A stretch of 64,000 nucleotides of DNA from Kibdelosporangium banguiense (GTDB lineage: Bacteria; Actinomycetota; Actinomycetes; Mycobacteriales; Pseudonocardiaceae), in NCBI RefSeq assembly GCF_017876405.1, contig NZ_JAGINW010000001.1, forward strand, positions 10,739,203 to 10,803,202, read 5' to 3'. Below the pieces are notes generated by a model, which worked only from the letters and a program-made list of their open reading frames with translations, did no database searches and was not told the DNA's origin. Position numbers and translations under genes: made by a program. Within the stretch, counting starts at the first letter, position 1. Each line of letters begins with the position of its first letter. Shown one piece after another: positions 25,429 to 33,766 of this stretch.

Positions 25429-26880
25429 TCAGTGACCGGCAGGGGCCGCCTGGTCCGTGGTCCGGGTCCTCGGCAACGCGAGTACACAGAGGACAGTGAG
25501 GACCGGGACCACCAGGAGCCAGAGGAAACCGGCCTGGAATCCCGAGGTCATCGCCTCCCGGCTGGTGCCGTCCGGCGCGGACGCGATCACGGACGCGACG
25601 ACCGTGTTGAGAATGGCCAGCCACAGGGCGGCGCCGATCTGCTGTGATGTGCTCAGCAGACCGGACGCGAGTCCCTGCTCGTTGTCAGCCACCCCTGTCG
25701 TCGAGACGATCATCGCGGGCGCGAAACTGAGTGCCGCGCCGGCACCGCTGATCACCAGTCCGGGCAGGACGTGCGCCCAGTAGTTGCCGTCGGCCGGTGC
25801 CAGGCTCAGCAGCACGGCGCCGACCCCGGTGAGCACAGCCGAGCCCAGCAACAGCGTGCGCACGCCGAAGCGCTGGACCAGGCTCCCGGTCCGCGACGAG
25901 ATGACCAGGATCACCAGTGTGACCGGCGCGAAACCCATCCCTGCCTGCAGCGGGCTGTACCCGAGTACGCGCTGCAGGTACAGCGAGCTGAAGAACACCG
26001 ACACAGTGGCGGCACCTGAAGTCAGGACGCAGATCAGGTTGCCGTAACGGACGTTGCCGTTGCGGAACATGGACAGCCTGATGATCGGGTTGCTCGCGCG
26101 CAGCGCGTAGAGCACGAACGCGACCAGCACAAGAATGCCCGCGGACCCGGCGATCAGCACAAGCGCGCTCGCGCCGTGTTCAGCCAACTGCGACACCGCC
26201 GCGACCAGGAGCACGACACCCGCGGTGAGCAGGCTCGCCCCGAACACGTCCGTCCTGCCCTCCCCGCGGGGCGGATCGCGCCGCACGATCTTGATCACCG
26301 CGATCGCCACCACCAGCCCGATCGGCAGGTTGATCAGGAAGATCGACCGCCAGCCGGCCAGGTCGGTCAGCACACCGCCGAGCAACTGCCCGGCGATCGC
26401 GCCGCCAGAGGAGACCGCACCCCAGATACCGAGTGCCTTGTTACGCCCCTCTCCTTCGCCGAAGCTGGTCGTCACCAGAGTCAGTGCGGCCGGCGACACC
26501 AGTGCGGCGCCGAATCCCTGGATGGCGCGCGCGATGAACAGCATCAGAGCGTCACCGGCGAACCCACAAAGGGCAGACCCGATGGTGAAGACCGTGATGC
26601 CCACCAGCAGAATCCGCTTCGGCCCGAACAGGTCGGCCGCCCGGCCCGAACTGACCAGGAAGCCGCCGAAGGCGAGGCTGTAGGCGGTACTCACCCACTG
26701 GATGTCTGCGGTCGGCACCCCGAACTCGCCCTGGATCGACGGTACGGCCACCGCCACGACCGCGACATCGAGAATGAGCATGAACTGTGCGAGGCACAGC
26801 AGGATCAACAAGGTGCGGCCGGCAGCGCCTGTCCTGGGTGCTGACCCGACCGCCGCACCGTTTGTCTCACTGTTGGTCAT
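25429..26880 (-). CDS. MFS drug exporter, DHA2/EmrB type
   Basis: A 483-residue, 14-TM major facilitator pump. TM1 (FMLILDVAVVAVAVPSIQGE), the motif-A loop (SSGRAADLFGPKRILLVG) and the DHA2 motif C region (FGAALVSPAALTLVTTSFGE) are visible. Lying between the UvrA-like protein and an SDR in the alkaloid cluster, it probably exports the alkaloid or its precursor. A GAAGTCATACGAATGA site lies 19 bp upstream of the ATG, suggesting control with the other TCATACG-tagged genes. Confidence 0.9.
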   Translation of the reverse strand: MTNSETNGAAVGSAPRTGAAGRTLLILLCLAQFMLILDVAVVAVAVPSIQGEFGVPTADIQWVSTAYSLAFGGFLVSSGRAADLFGPKRILLVGITVFTIGSALCGFAGDALMLFIARAIQGFGAALVSPAALTLVTTSFGEGEGRNKALGIWGAVSSGGAIAGQLLGGVLTDLAGWRSIFLINLPIGLVVAIAVIKIVRRDPPRGEGRTDVFGASLLTAGVVLLVAAVSQLAEHGASALVLIAGSAGILVLVAFVLYALRASNPIIRLSMFRNGNVRYGNLICVLTSGAATVSVFFSSLYLQRVLGYSPLQAGMGFAPVTLVILVISSRTGSLVQRFGVRTLLLGSAVLTGVGAVLLSLAPADGNYWAHVLPGLVISGAGAALSFAPAMIVSTTGVADNEQGLASGLLSTSQQIGAALWLAILNTVVASVIASAPDGTSREAMTSGFQAGFLWLLVVPVLTVLCVLALPRTRTTDQAAPAGH

Positions 26881-26898
26881 GAGTTCCCTGTCCCAAGT

Positions 26899-26914
26899 GA
26901 AGTCATACGAATGA
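26899..26914. promoter_or_regulatory. TCATACG site before the MFS pump
   Basis: GAAGTCATACGAATGA, 19 bp upstream of the pump's start codon. It is nearly identical to the reverse complement of the site at 27863-27878 and to the first repeat at 14997. Confidence 0.55.
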
Positions 26915-26926
26915 AGTGGTGCGGAG

Positions 26927-27811
26927 TCAGCTCAGCGAGTCGTGGAACGCCCGCCGCCAGTTGGGCCGATGGCCCGTGACGTCTGTGTGGCCGTACATCT
27001 CGGCCAGGTCCCAGCTCGCGAACAACTGACCGGTCTTGGCCATGACGTTCTTGTCCGCCGCGAGAGCAGCGACCCCACGGCCGAGATACCGGGGTGTTTC
27101 GGATGCGGCGAAGGACGAGTCCTGCACGATCGCGTCCCGCCAGTTCTCCTCGGTGACACCGAAATGGTCGAGCATGGCCTCCGAGCGCAGGAAGCCCGGC
27201 GTAACGGTGACGGCAGCGATGCCGTAGTGCCGCAGTTCGGCCGACAGGCCGAACCCGAGCCGCCGCACCGAGTGCTTGGCGAGGTCGTAGAAGAGGTCGT
27301 CACGGTAGCCGTTGTGCCCTTCGGCCGCGTCGGTCACCTCCACGACGAGCCCGCAACCGTTGCGCACCAGCAACGGGACCATGTGCCAACTGGTGATCAA
27401 GTGTGTCGTGACGGCGAGTTCGAGCGTGCGAAGCCCGGTGCCCAATGGTCGTTGCCAGAACGGCACCCCGAAGTGGGCGAAGCTGTCGCTTCCCCAGATG
27501 TCGTTGACCAGGACGTCCAGCCGGCCGTACGTCTCATGGATGGTCGCTGCCAGCTTGGCGACCTCCTCCTGGCTGGTGTGATCGACCTGGATCGCGATCG
27601 CGGTGCCGCCGGCATCGTTGATCAAGGCGGCGGTCTGCTGGATCGTCTCCGGCCTGGCCATCTCCGATGGCCGGCCGTCCACGCTCCGGCCGGTGACCAC
27701 GACAGCGGCACCGGCTGCGCCAAGCTCGATCGCGATCCCTCTGCCACACCCACGGGTCGCGCCGGTGACCAGCGCGACGCGGCCCGCCAGTGGCCTGGTT
27801 CCCTCATGCAT
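26927..27811 (-). CDS. Short-chain dehydrogenase/reductase, alkaloid cluster
   Basis: A 294-residue SDR. The cofactor motif is TGATRGCGRGIAIEL, followed by LDVLVNDIWGSDSF (the usual NNAG is changed) and the catalytic YDLAKHSVRRLGFG. The family matches the DHRS1-like group with a long insert after the cofactor domain. It lies 46 bp upstream of the pump and reads in the same direction. The role may be a carbonyl or alcohol redox step in tailoring; the substrate is not deducible. Confidence 0.85.
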   Translation of the reverse strand: MHEGTRPLAGRVALVTGATRGCGRGIAIELGAAGAAVVVTGRSVDGRPSEMARPETIQQTAALINDAGGTAIAIQVDHTSQEEVAKLAATIHETYGRLDVLVNDIWGSDSFAHFGVPFWQRPLGTGLRTLELAVTTHLITSWHMVPLLVRNGCGLVVEVTDAAEGHNGYRDDLFYDLAKHSVRRLGFGLSAELRHYGIAAVTVTPGFLRSEAMLDHFGVTEENWRDAIVQDSSFAASETPRYLGRGVAALAADKNVMAKTGQLFASWDLAEMYGHTDVTGHRPNWRRAFHDSLS

Positions 27812-27862
27812 GTCGCCCCTCCGCGGATGAGTCCCCTCGATCAGTCATAGGAATGACGTTAG

Positions 27863-27878
27863 TCAATCGTATGACTTC
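27863..27878. promoter_or_regulatory. TCATACG site before the SDR
   Basis: The minus-strand reading is GAAGTCATACGATTGA, 52 bp upstream of the SDR start. On the plus strand it is preceded by GTCATAGGAATGAC (27843-27856), itself a palindrome carrying a variant half site. Confidence 0.55.
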
Positions 27879-27950
27879 GCGGCTAGAGGGGTACCCTGAG
27901 CGTCGTCAGCAGCGCGGCCGGAGTTCGAGGGGCGCCCCGGCCGCGCCGGA

Positions 27951-29120
27951 TCATCTGGAGTCCACTTTGTATTGACTGACCCACATCGCGGCCAGCTCGT
28001 GCTGCAGATCGCCGGGAAGCCTGTGCACACCGGGTGCCGACTGGCCGCTCGCGGCACAGGCCGTGGTGAGGTACAGCTCCGCACAGACCAGATCGAGGAC
28101 CTGACCGAGAACGCTTTGATCGAGAAAATTGACCGGTTTCCCCGCGTTCATCAGATGGATCATCCTTCCGGCGCGCTCGAAGTCGGTGGTCTCGCCGGCT
28201 GTCTGCCGCAGGCAGGCATTCGCGTACAGGGCCTCGACGTCGAACTCGACCTGCTTGCTGCTCCCGCTGACCAGCACGACGCCGTCATGCAGCAACGGGA
28301 TGTCCTGAGCGTGCAACGACCGATGACCGGAGACACCGATGATCACGTCCGCCTCGGCGATGAGCCGATCGCGCTCCCCGACGCGGGCACCCCGCATCGC
28401 TGCCGCGGCAACGCGAATGCTGTCGGTGTCGTACACGCTGACCTGGCCACCCATTCGCTGCAGGTGGTCGACGACGGCGGTGCCGATCTTGCCGTAGCCA
28501 AGAACGAGAACGTTCTTCTCGTGCAGCAGCTGGAATTGCATCGCACGGACCAATCGGTCCGTGGTCGCCACGATCGCCCTGCCCACCTGGATGTCCTCCA
28601 GCGCCTTCAACGGGCTGTCGGCGATGGTGAACACCGGTAAGGGCAGGGGCTGCATGTACTCGTATCGCCAGAGTCCCTGCATGGTGTCCTCGACCACGGC
28701 CTGAACCCCGGCCGCGGCCATCCGATGCGCACTGGACGCCGCGTACCCGCCGACTTCTTGCAGGACAACAGGTTTGCCTGACCTTGCGGCAGCTCCGCAA
28801 ACCATGTCCACCGCTTCTCGCGCGAGTTCACCGGTGTCCTCCGTCAAGCGCACCGGGACCTCGCCAAGCTGTTGTACCGCGCCAAGACGTGTGCTGTACG
28901 GCACCGGCAACACGCACTCGATGTCGAAAACAGATGCCAGGGCACGCACGTAGGGCACCGCGGTGTCGAGAAGGTGTGTGATGAGGACAAGCCTGCAGTC
29001 AACGGCCGGCCATCGGCGCACGGTCTGGTCGAGGACTGGCAGATCCGGTGTACGACAAGGCCGCTTGTGCAGGTCAAGTGCGGTCTCAGGTGCGGACAAC
29101 AAGGTGCGGGCCTCCGGCAT
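27951..29120 (-). CDS. Adenosylhomocysteinase-like protein, divergent
   Basis: About 389 residues, related to the S-adenosylhomocysteine hydrolase NAD-binding fold. VLVLGYGKIGTAVVDHLQRM is the GxGxxG motif, VSVYDTDSIRVAAAAMRG follows, and VVLQEVGGYAASS is upstream. It is ~100 residues shorter than the canonical SahH at 53816 and does not show that enzyme's block around its catalytic Lys and Asp, so it may have another substrate or be regulatory. The start is uncertain (ATG at 29120 has no clear ribosome site). It lies 59 bp downstream of the winged-helix regulator on the same strand. Confidence 0.72.
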   Translation of the reverse strand: MPEARTLLSAPETALDLHKRPCRTPDLPVLDQTVRRWPAVDCRLVLITHLLDTAVPYVRALASVFDIECVLPVPYSTRLGAVQQLGEVPVRLTEDTGELAREAVDMVCGAAARSGKPVVLQEVGGYAASSAHRMAAAGVQAVVEDTMQGLWRYEYMQPLPLPVFTIADSPLKALEDIQVGRAIVATTDRLVRAMQFQLLHEKNVLVLGYGKIGTAVVDHLQRMGGQVSVYDTDSIRVAAAAMRGARVGERDRLIAEADVIIGVSGHRSLHAQDIPLLHDGVVLVSGSSKQVEFDVEALYANACLRQTAGETTDFERAGRMIHLMNAGKPVNFLDQSVLGQVLDLVCAELYLTTACAASGQSAPGVHRLPGDLQHELAAMWVSQYKVDSR

Positions 29121-29179
29121 GCACAAGTGGTCCGCGCGCGGACCGGGCTGAACCACGGGATGGGCTGCGACAGGGCCGG

Positions 29180-29716
29180 TCAACCGGTGGCTTCCGGTGA
29201 TTCGTCGGCATCGTCGGTGTGGTGTGGCTCGAGGACGTATCCCCGCGACCAGGCGGTTCTGATCGCCAGGCCCAGTGGCTCGATCCGCCTCCTGAGACGC
29301 ATGATGTGCAGGTCGAGGGCGTTGCGGCCGTCGGAGGAGCAACTCAGCTCGTCGAGAAGTTTCTGGCGGTGCACCACGCTGCCGAACGAGCGCACCAGAC
29401 TGCTCAACAGAAGGGTCTCGGTCGGCGAGAGGACGATGGACTTCGACTCGTACCGCAGGATGCCGTTCAAGTCGATGTCCGGCGTGCGTTCCAGGTGCCG
29501 GCGGGCTTGCAGATTGGCCATGCGCACGCGTAGGTCGTCGCGGGTGACCGGCGGGCGCACCCAGTCTTCCTGCAGGTCGACGTTGGACGGCGGATCCACC
29601 CCGTACTCCAGGACCAGCAGACGTAACTGGCCCGCATCACTGAGTCGCTGGCGCAACTCTGATTCCGCCGGCCATCGGACGAGCACAACGCGCTGGTCAC
29701 TGAACGACTCGGTCAT
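29180..29716 (-). CDS. Winged-helix regulator, OmpR-type DNA-binding domain, copy 2
   Basis: A 178-residue paralogue of the protein at 16331. The N-terminal LVRWPAESELRQRL and RLLVLEYG blocks match its RWPEESE and RLLVVEGG blocks. The Trans_reg_C domain has LSPTETLLLSSLVRSFGSVV and ALDLHIMRLRRRIEPLGLAI. No receiver domain with a phosphorylatable Asp is seen. A TTA leucine codon lies at 29626-29624. It faces away from the NRPS operon, is read before the adenosylhomocysteinase-like gene, and probably controls the cluster. Confidence 0.83.
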   Translation of the reverse strand: MTESFSDQRVVLVRWPAESELRQRLSDAGQLRLLVLEYGVDPPSNVDLQEDWVRPPVTRDDLRVRMANLQARRHLERTPDIDLNGILRYESKSIVLSPTETLLLSSLVRSFGSVVHRQKLLDELSCSSDGRNALDLHIMRLRRRIEPLGLAIRTAWSRGYVLEPHHTDDADESPEATG

Positions 29717-30098
29717 GTCTGCTTCCCCCTGGCGACAGCAGCAATGAGATATTCGACGAGCGAACTCGATCCCGGCGGCCTCATTGCCGCGCGCCCTCCT
29801 GGCTCAGAGTCCAGTTAACTCATAGAGATCTGCCGGTTCAAGGAGGCGGTGGCCTTTTACCCCATTGGCCTCAATCGGTCATCACGCCATGAACCAGACA
29901 TCCCATGATCTAGCCCACACGGGTGAGACGCGCTCCGGATCCACCATGAGAATGGGCCAAAATGCACACAGGCAGTGACGAGGACGGCAGGCAACAGCCT
30001 CTGCAAACAAATCTTTTCGTTTTCTTTCACTGCGCATCAACGCAGGGATACCCGGGTTGTCGGCAGGTTCGACAAGAACATTGAAATGCGCGCGCAGG
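29717..30098. other. Non-coding gap before regulator copy 2
   Basis: This ~380-bp stretch is less GC-rich than its surroundings (for example TTTTCGTTTTCTTTCA near 30012). It holds no convincing ORF, RNA gene or TCATACG motif. It presumably contains the promoter of the regulator at 29180. Confidence 0.5.
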
Positions 30099-30127
30099 TG
30101 CCGTGAGCCCGGATCGGACTCACGGCA
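30099..30127. terminator. Hairpin after the NRPS operon
   Basis: A perfect 9-bp stem (TGCCGTGAG at 30099-30107, CTCACGGCA at 30119-30127) with an 11-base loop. It lies 18 bp beyond the stop of the last gene of the minus-strand biosynthetic operon, the expected place for its terminator. Confidence 0.6.
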
Positions 30128-30145
30128 AACCGGCACGGCGCTATG

Positions 30146-31234
30146 TCACTTTGTGGCGATGATGACTCCATGCGGCGTCCACCCGGGGAACGGGATCCGC
30201 TGGAAATCACGGAATCCCGCTTCGCTCAGGCACTTCTCGTGCTGAGCCCAGGAGTAGATCATCCCGCCCTCGGCAGGCAACGCCGCGAAGTAGACGCTGT
30301 CGAGGGCGGCGACGACCGGTCCGTCCCCCTCGTCGTTGGACATCGAGTTGAAGATGACCACACGGCCACCCTCCGGCAGAGCCTCGTATGCCTTGCGCAG
30401 CAACGTCGTGTTCTCTTCCAGCGTCCAGATCACGAGTTGGTGGGCGAACATGACCGTGTCGAACCCCTGCGGGAACGGGTCGCTGAACATGTCGCCCGTG
30501 ATGACCGAGATCCGGTCGGCGTGACCGGCCTCGGAGATCTTCTTCTCCGTGATCGGACCGGTCGGCGGGATCTCGAACACAGTCACCGAGAGGTGGGGGT
30601 TCGCCTCCGCGAGCGCGATGGCGTTCACCGCGTCACCACCGCCGCAGTCAAGCAGCCTCGTGGTGGCACTCAGATCGAGCTTCTCGACCAGGTGCTGGTT
30701 GGCCAGCTCGGACCAGGACCTCATGTACCGGTAGAACACCGACTCCATGTGCGGGTTCTCACTGAGCCGGTGATAGAGGTCGCGGCCAGTGCCCCGCACG
30801 CGGCGCAGTCCGACATTGCTGTTGGTCCGCAGCGATTCGGTGAAGTCGAGCTGGCCCTCGTAGACGACGTACTGTTCGAACGCGACAGTGTCCTTGAAAC
30901 GCTGCCAGTCGTCGGTGTCGATCAACTGTTCCAGGACTGCCGCGACGTGGTAGCGCCCGCTGTCCACTGTGAGCATGCCGGTCGAGGTGACCCCGAGCAG
31001 CAGTACATCCGTAGCCCGCTCTGCCAGCTGCAGCTTGGCGCCGATCTCGGCCCGGGTCAGCCCCGGGTTGTCCCGTACCAGTTCGAAGAGATCCAGCTCG
31101 CTGGCCGCGTTGAGATACTGGAAAGCGGCGTGCCCGAACAGGATCCAGGACAGCCCCGCCATGTCGAGTGGACTGTCACCCACCGGTGGGCCACCGGCAA
31201 CGGCGGGAGAAGTCTTGTCAAAGGTCGCAGTCAT
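30146..31234 (-). CDS. sfmM2: SfmM2/SacF-like tyrosine C-methyltransferase
   Basis: A 362-residue SAM methyltransferase. An N-terminal dimerisation winged helix (LDLFELVRDNPGLTRAEIGA) precedes the O-methyltransferase_2 fold, with motif I RLLDCGGGDAVNAIALAEA and a C-terminal IYSWAQHEKCLSEAGF. Context and pattern fit SfmM2/SacF, which methylate tyrosine at C3 as the first step to 3-hydroxy-5-methyl-O-methyltyrosine. The ATG at 31234 has AAGGAG 11 bases upstream. The ATG at 31267 overlaps the MbtH stop (ATGA) and is the alternative start. It is the last gene of the operon. Confidence 0.85.
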   Translation of the reverse strand: MTATFDKTSPAVAGGPPVGDSPLDMAGLSWILFGHAAFQYLNAASELDLFELVRDNPGLTRAEIGAKLQLAERATDVLLLGVTSTGMLTVDSGRYHVAAVLEQLIDTDDWQRFKDTVAFEQYVVYEGQLDFTESLRTNSNVGLRRVRGTGRDLYHRLSENPHMESVFYRYMRSWSELANQHLVEKLDLSATTRLLDCGGGDAVNAIALAEANPHLSVTVFEIPPTGPITEKKISEAGHADRISVITGDMFSDPFPQGFDTVMFAHQLVIWTLEENTTLLRKAYEALPEGGRVVIFNSMSNDEGDGPVVAALDSVYFAALPAEGGMIYSWAQHEKCLSEAGFRDFQRIPFPGWTPHGVIIATK

Positions 31235-31263
31235 CGTGTGAACGGCTCCTTGGAAGTGGGTGG

Positions 31264-31473
31264 TCATTCGCCCTTGTACTTGCTGTAGGCGGAAATCGGT
31301 TCGGGCCAGACCGCGTCGATGTGGGCCAGGCAGGCGTCGCGGGTTCCCGAGAATCCGCTTGCCCGCCAGCCGTCCGGAACCTCGCGGCCGGCCGGCCAGA
31401 TCGAGTACTGCCCCAAGTGGTTGACAACGGTCTGGCAGGCGACCGAGCCATCGTCACCGAGAAAAGCTGACAT
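31264..31473 (-). CDS. MbtH-like NRPS helper protein
   Basis: A 69-residue MbtH-family protein that binds adenylation domains and supports their folding and activity. Signature residues are visible (LGQYSIWPAGREVPDGW, then CLAHIDAVWPE). GAGGAGG lies 10 bases before the ATG. It sits between the peptidase and the C-methyltransferase in the NRPS operon and is the only MbtH gene in the window, so it probably serves all three NRPSs. Confidence 0.93.
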   Translation of the reverse strand: MSAFLGDDGSVACQTVVNHLGQYSIWPAGREVPDGWRASGFSGTRDACLAHIDAVWPEPISAYSKYKGE

Positions 31474-31498
31474 CCTTCACAAACCTCCTCTCGTACGA

Positions 31499-33766
31499 TC
31501 AGATCCGGGCGACGCGGCTGACGATGGTGGCGTTGCCCCACGTCTCGACATCGAGCGCAGCCGCGGGATGAGGGATCTCCGGTCCGCCATCGGGCAGTCC
31601 GTCCGTGCGATCGAGCACGCGGATGTCCACGGGGGACTCCGGCAGGTCCAGTTCGATGTGGACTTCACGGTCGGGCATGGCATGCAGCCACAGCTCCCAG
31701 GGTCCATGTCCGGCGTCCGAAGCCGGGCCGGGTCTGCCTTCCACCCGCCAGCCGCGCACCATGCCTTCCCGGATCGCTATCGAGATCTGGCGCGCGGACC
31801 GGCGGGAGCCGACGACAAGTTCGACCCGGCGCCCACCGGTAACGCGTTCACTGCGCACAACCTGCACGGTTGGCTCCGGGATGTCGTGCGCGATGGCGGG
31901 TGCCGACAGGAACTCACGCCGCCAACCCGGGAAATACCGTTCGAGAGACACCCGGTCCGGGCTGGTTCCCAGGTGTGTGCGAATTGCCAGGGTGGGTTGG
32001 TCGTCGCTGCTGATCCACCGAGCGGTTGCCTGGTCTGCGTCGAGCAGATAGCTGAGGTTCTCCGGCCGCGGGCCCTGCGGAGCCTTTCCGGTCAGGCGGC
32101 GTACCACTGCCATGGTGCTGAGGCCGAACGCCGCCAAGCGTACCGCGGACCGGATGCGGTGCGGCATCGCGACGGCGGCGAGTTCCCCCGACAGGTGAAG
32201 TACGACCGCTGCGGCCCCGCTGAGCCGGGGTGTCAGGCCATGGAACATCAAGCGGGACAGCGGAACCAGGATCATGGCCGCGGGAAGCGCCGCAGCTGAG
32301 CGCACCACGGCGTACCCAAGCCCACGCTGCTTCATCGCGCACGCGGCCAGGGCAGCCACGCCACCCAGCAGCGGCCAAGTGCTCAGATAGGTCGCCCCGG
32401 GCATGCGCAAGGCTGACGCGACAGATGCTACCGCCAGCGGTGCTGTCGCCACGACGATACGAGCTGCGTCCTTTGTAGGCAGTGCGCCGACAGCGCCGAC
32501 AGCGCTGGCTGTTATCGCCAGATAGATGTCATGGGAGTCCTTGACGTCACCATGACGCCGGAACTCGGGATTGCGGTTACCGATCGTCTGCATGACCATC
32601 GTCGTACTGGCGGCGCTCAGCGCAAGCTTTCCGGCGATCTTGGCCGCCGCTGTGCCGAGTTGCTTTGCTGTGAAGCGGTTTCGCCGCCACACGACTGCGG
32701 CCGCAGCTGCCCAAGCAGCCGTCGCACCCACAGCCAGAGGCAACGCGAGCGCGGTCCGGTATCTCACCAGTCTGCCGGCACCCAGCGTGAAGAAGACATC
32801 ATCCGATGAGCTACTTGCCTGGGCGGTGTCCAGCGCCAGCAGCCGCCGGGCAACCGAGAGCATGAGTTCGCCATGGTGCTGCACACTGCCCAGGTCGACG
32901 TGCTCGATATCGTCATGTGGTCCGTGGTAGTGCACGAAACCGTTGATGTGCGCGAAGTTCAGTCCTGCTGTCCCGCGCTGTTTGGCGATCGTGAAGTCGG
33001 TCGCGTTGTCCATCCGGCGATAGATCTCGTCGAACAGTGAACTCGCGAACACCGGTGCGCCGCTACGGGCGAGTTCCCTGATCACAGTGCTGTTGCTCGG
33101 CCCGGCCTCGAACATGAGCACCGGGCCGGACGTGCCGCGTGCGTCGAAGTTGCACGCGACAACGACATCGCGAGCAAGCGGATGCTCGTCGAAGAAAGCC
33201 TTCGCACCCAGCAGTCCGGCCTCTTCGCCGTCGCTCACCACAACAACAAGGTCGTTGCGCGGCTGCTTGTCCGCAGCCAGAACCCGCAAGGCCTCAAGCA
33301 TCGCGGCTAATGGTGCTCCCGGGTCACTCGCGCCCGATCCCTGTGCGACGGAGTCGTAGTGCGTCATCAACAGAACGGCCCGGCCTTCGCTGGCGCCGGG
33401 TCGCCGCGCGATAATGTTGCGGACACGGCCGGCAGTCAGGTAGCGAGGCCCGTACGGGGTCGGGCCGAGATCATTGGTGGCGAAGGCATCCTGGATCTCG
33501 ACGTCGAAGCCGAGTTCCTTGAGCTCCCGCAGAACGTACTCACGGACCCGATCGTTCTCCGGTGATCCGGTGGGATGCGGCGAGGACGCGATCGCCGGCA
33601 GATGACGACAGGCACGTGCCGAGGAGAACCGCGTTGACGGCGTGTCCCATCCCGCTGCTCGTGGCGGCCGGAGCGCGAACGTACCGTGCACGGCGGCACT
33701 CACGGCCACAATGGTTGGCCCCCAGTGGATTCCGAGCCGCCAGAGCCGCCGTGTCCCGCCCTTCAC
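31499..33766 (-). CDS. sfmE: Membrane-bound M28 family peptidase (SfmE-like)
   Basis: A 755-residue protein. A first TM near the N-terminus (GPTIVAVSAAVHGTFAL) is followed by an extracytoplasmic zinc aminopeptidase domain (VLLMTHYDSVAQGSGASDPG with His/Asp metal ligands, VVSDGEEAGLLGAKAFF with the catalytic Glu pair, HYHGPHDDIEHVD). Several TM helices and a C-terminal soluble part follow. The layout fits SfmE, thought to remove the cryptic acyl-peptide leader outside the cell during saframycin maturation. The GTG at 33766 overlaps the O-methyltransferase stop (GTGA); the frame upstream is antisense-like and not coding. Confidence 0.85.
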   Translation of the reverse strand: MKGGTRRLWRLGIHWGPTIVAVSAAVHGTFALRPPRAAGWDTPSTRFSSARACRHLPAIASSPHPTGSPENDRVREYVLRELKELGFDVEIQDAFATNDLGPTPYGPRYLTAGRVRNIIARRPGASEGRAVLLMTHYDSVAQGSGASDPGAPLAAMLEALRVLAADKQPRNDLVVVVSDGEEAGLLGAKAFFDEHPLARDVVVACNFDARGTSGPVLMFEAGPSNSTVIRELARSGAPVFASSLFDEIYRRMDNATDFTIAKQRGTAGLNFAHINGFVHYHGPHDDIEHVDLGSVQHHGELMLSVARRLLALDTAQASSSSDDVFFTLGAGRLVRYRTALALPLAVGATAAWAAAAAVVWRRNRFTAKQLGTAAAKIAGKLALSAASTTMVMQTIGNRNPEFRRHGDVKDSHDIYLAITASAVGAVGALPTKDAARIVVATAPLAVASVASALRMPGATYLSTWPLLGGVAALAACAMKQRGLGYAVVRSAAALPAAMILVPLSRLMFHGLTPRLSGAAAVVLHLSGELAAVAMPHRIRSAVRLAAFGLSTMAVVRRLTGKAPQGPRPENLSYLLDADQATARWISSDDQPTLAIRTHLGTSPDRVSLERYFPGWRREFLSAPAIAHDIPEPTVQVVRSERVTGGRRVELVVGSRRSARQISIAIREGMVRGWRVEGRPGPASDAGHGPWELWLHAMPDREVHIELDLPESPVDIRVLDRTDGLPDGGPEIPHPAAALDVETWGNATIVSRVARI

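Noticed and set aside
23465..25624. 719-codon minus-strand frame opposite the UvrA-like gene.
   Set aside because: It has no family-like motifs and mirrors the GC-codon pattern of the UvrA-like gene, so it is a shadow.
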